A stretch of DNA of 31,202 bases from a virus: the IMG/VR virus record IMGVR_UViG_3300028045_000824, positions 1 through 31,202 of that record. The stretch is one strand, 5' to 3'. The first letter of the stretch is position 1; every line of letters starts with the position of its first letter. The position numbers were made by a program, and so were the translations under genes. Positions 30,701 through 31,202 of this stretch are shown in pieces. The notes under the pieces were generated by a model. The model made no database searches. It worked only from the letters and a program-made list of their open reading frames with translations, and was not told where the DNA came from.

Positions 30701-31202
30701 AGAGTTCATCCAAGCAACTGATCCTAATTCTACCCAAGCATTTGAACTATTTTTGTACCAATATGTTTGATTAGTAGTTGATGTTGGAGAATCATAAGTA
30801 GGGATAGCAACGATTGCATAATCACCGATGTTACCAACTGATGATAGTGGCTGACCACTAGATACTTGAGTTGCTAATGTAATTACGATTGGAGTTGGTG
30901 CAGTAAATGCTTGAGTTGTCGCATTCCATACATTAAGTCCCCATGTAGAATCAGTAGCATCTAACCAATAAGCGCCATTTGTTGGTGCTCCAGTTGGACG
31001 ACCTGTTGATCCGACTAAACTTGCTAGATCGATATCTGCTCTTAATGCATATACTTGATTAGTAATGCCAAGTGCTGAATAAGCCGCTAATAATCCATAT
31101 TCATTTAATTCATATCCTTGGATTGGTGTTCCTGCAGATGATGAGTAGAAGAATGGATTACCATATAGAGTAACTAAGTCTCTTTGACTTGTAATTGTAT
31201 AT
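27734..31202 (-). CDS. 18: Contractile tail sheath protein (T4 gp18-like), start outside window
   Basis: The frame is open from the window edge (first full codon at 31201) to a stop at 27734-27736: 1155 visible residues without the N-terminus. I reject the internal Met near 30709 as start because the upstream coding is continuous and sheath-like (ALGITNQVYALRADIDLASL). The C-terminal 250 residues contain the conserved sheath core: NPMVFFTGQGLLNYGNKTSF, LDRVNVARLVAYIRRQLVLA, FVFEPNDVQTRKSI, and IDIAVEPVKAAEFIYIPVRI. The middle (roughly visible residues 60-750) is a large variable region with repeated W/Y-rich beta blocks such as NGAYWLDATDSTWGLNVWN and YGDLWLDTSDLENYPTLSRW. T4 gp18 is 659 aa, so this sheath is nearly twice as long, probably through extra surface domains. 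Confidence 0.93.
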   Translation of the reverse strand, partial: YTITSQRDLVTLYGNPFFYSSSAGTPIQGYELNEYGLLAAYSALGITNQVYALRADIDLASLVGSTGRPTGAPTNGAYWLDATDSTWGLNVWNATTQAFTAPTPIVITLATQVSSGQPLSSVGNIGDYAIVAIPTYDSPTSTTNQTYWYKNSSNAWVELGSVAWMNSFATLVTPTANPTLTEGDTVELSISGGLGAGGSNTVSLVVAAAPNNTVNQLAQDINSLNWEYISADASNGKLNIYSAQTGGTPNSDDVNLNAYFVRLHDATGTILTDLGYTAAAQLSYQPRVAYGTSAQQPVWGSAQDYPAPTGSTWVQVNGTGLQPVISSYNSTTASWTAKTQSFATSDWSQIYSADSTGGGAIAAGDVYTQYGFDSDFNAGPVYYWYRAATGATVVKGVNTTPDFTSGPYVAGVQISTPGVSTLSSSYPFNLADATDATDFVTAWSAANIPYTSASVNDDGTISLTHTAGGVIVLDDYKADGTSSGLWTEAGFNISTTVGGKEGPFRNDINFTSTQASTTGSGSGLQITVTNNYGFYDFNPISVVGAGTGHAVGDRVTFSGVDFGGATPANDLVVTITKVTAGAVDAYTWYSGTGPDMYTVQLSNWRAFSLTTTGAYSLTANEGAPTAIPTNMTNWYYTATDQVDIMVNTSTGWKGYGNQGYDANGMVNTNVANTTDPKGPLVSASEPTLQSDGTALAYGDLWLDTSDLENYPTLSRWESVQQTGGGSAVDKWVLLDKSDQTSPDGILFADARWATNGTTNPANDPIPSIVSLLASNYLDVDAPNTANYPVGMLMWNMRRSGYNVKQYRVNYFNADRFPNKVLPTVKDAWVTASGLEADGSMYAGRKAQRAMVVTSMRSAIASNTAIRDEDNYFNLQACPNYPELQPDMVTLNSDRGETSYIVGDTPMRLKDSATDIQAWATNAAGATATSEDGLVTRNTYMGLFYPSGITTDLAGQLVAVPSSHMMTRTILRNDNVAYPWLAPAGTRRGIIDNASSIGYLDSASGEFEVIKTSIGIRDVLYTNFINPMVFFTGQGLLNYGNKTSFNSSSALDRVNVARLVAYIRRQLVLAARPFVFEPNDVQTRKSIAAVVETLFADLVSKRGLYDYSVVCDSSNNTPARIDRNELWIDIAVEPVKAAEFIYIPVRIFNTGELSGS

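Noticed and set aside
27734-30709. Tail sheath as a complete 991-aa protein starting at the Met near 30709
   Set aside because: The same frame stays open to the window edge and encodes sheath-like sequence (RADIDLASL), so the real start is upstream, outside the window.
1-31202. tRNA genes, rRNA, integrase, transposase or att sites
   Set aside because: I looked for cloverleaf-like segments, recombinase motifs and flanking repeats by eye and found none that I could support; a tRNAscan/Infernal run would be decisive.

Overview
This window reads as part of the genome of a T4-like contractile-tailed phage (myovirus), most likely one infecting a marine bacterium of the cyanobacterial or Pelagibacter type. 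The evidence is an AT-rich, tightly packed gene array with a T4-type tail sheath, tail tube, gp4-like head-completion nuclease and gp44 clamp-loader ATPase. It also carries genes typical of marine T4-like phages: phoH, a short DnaE-like protein, a GroES-like co-chaperonin, and several small proteins I recognise from cyanophage/pelagiphage genomes. Host assignment is inference. Every gene is on the minus strand except phoH.

Layout, followed in the minus-strand transcription direction (high to low coordinates). (a) 31202-23717, virion block: tail sheath (start outside the window), tail tube, a second tube-fold protein (gp54/gp48-like), a conserved 125-aa protein, gp4-like nuclease, a possible small terminase subunit, and a conserved 206-aa protein. 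(b) 23706-20578: a 1042-aa acidic mosaic protein. (c) 20471-13033, adhesion and lysis block: a 1017-aa repetitive fiber, an M15-type peptidase, an 845-aa protein with Ig-like repeats, and a 438-aa fiber-like protein. (d) 13022-9365, mixed block: two conserved small proteins, the DnaE-like fragment, an acidic protein, the GroES-like protein, a methyltransferase, and a secreted protein. (e) 9263-7828: gp44 plus two small genes. (f) 6997-7773: phoH on the plus strand. (g) 6822-1: two conserved proteins, a DnaJ-like protein, a ClpA-like unfoldase, two small proteins, and a nucleotidyltransferase with a long C-terminal extension that runs off the window.

Regulation is unusually readable. An ATAAATA element (T4 late-promoter core) lies just upstream of ten minus-strand genes. 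Sigma-70-like promoters with 17-bp spacers precede gp44 (a perfect consensus), the DnaE-like gene and dnaJ. Strong hairpin terminators close the sheath, tube, acidic-protein, secreted-protein and gp44 units. At five genes the promoter core ends 5-6 nt before the ATG and no Shine-Dalgarno sequence is visible. This predicts leaderless mRNAs and is the most distinctive observation here.

A second theme is protein quality control. DnaJ, a ClpA-like unfoldase that keeps an IGF (ClpP-docking-type) tripeptide, and a GroES-like lid are all phage-encoded, while no ClpP, DnaK or GroEL is seen in the window. This suggests that the phage redirects host chaperones and protease. I saw no tRNA, rRNA, CRISPR array, insertion sequence or integrase. 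No stretch longer than about 175 bases lacks a gene.
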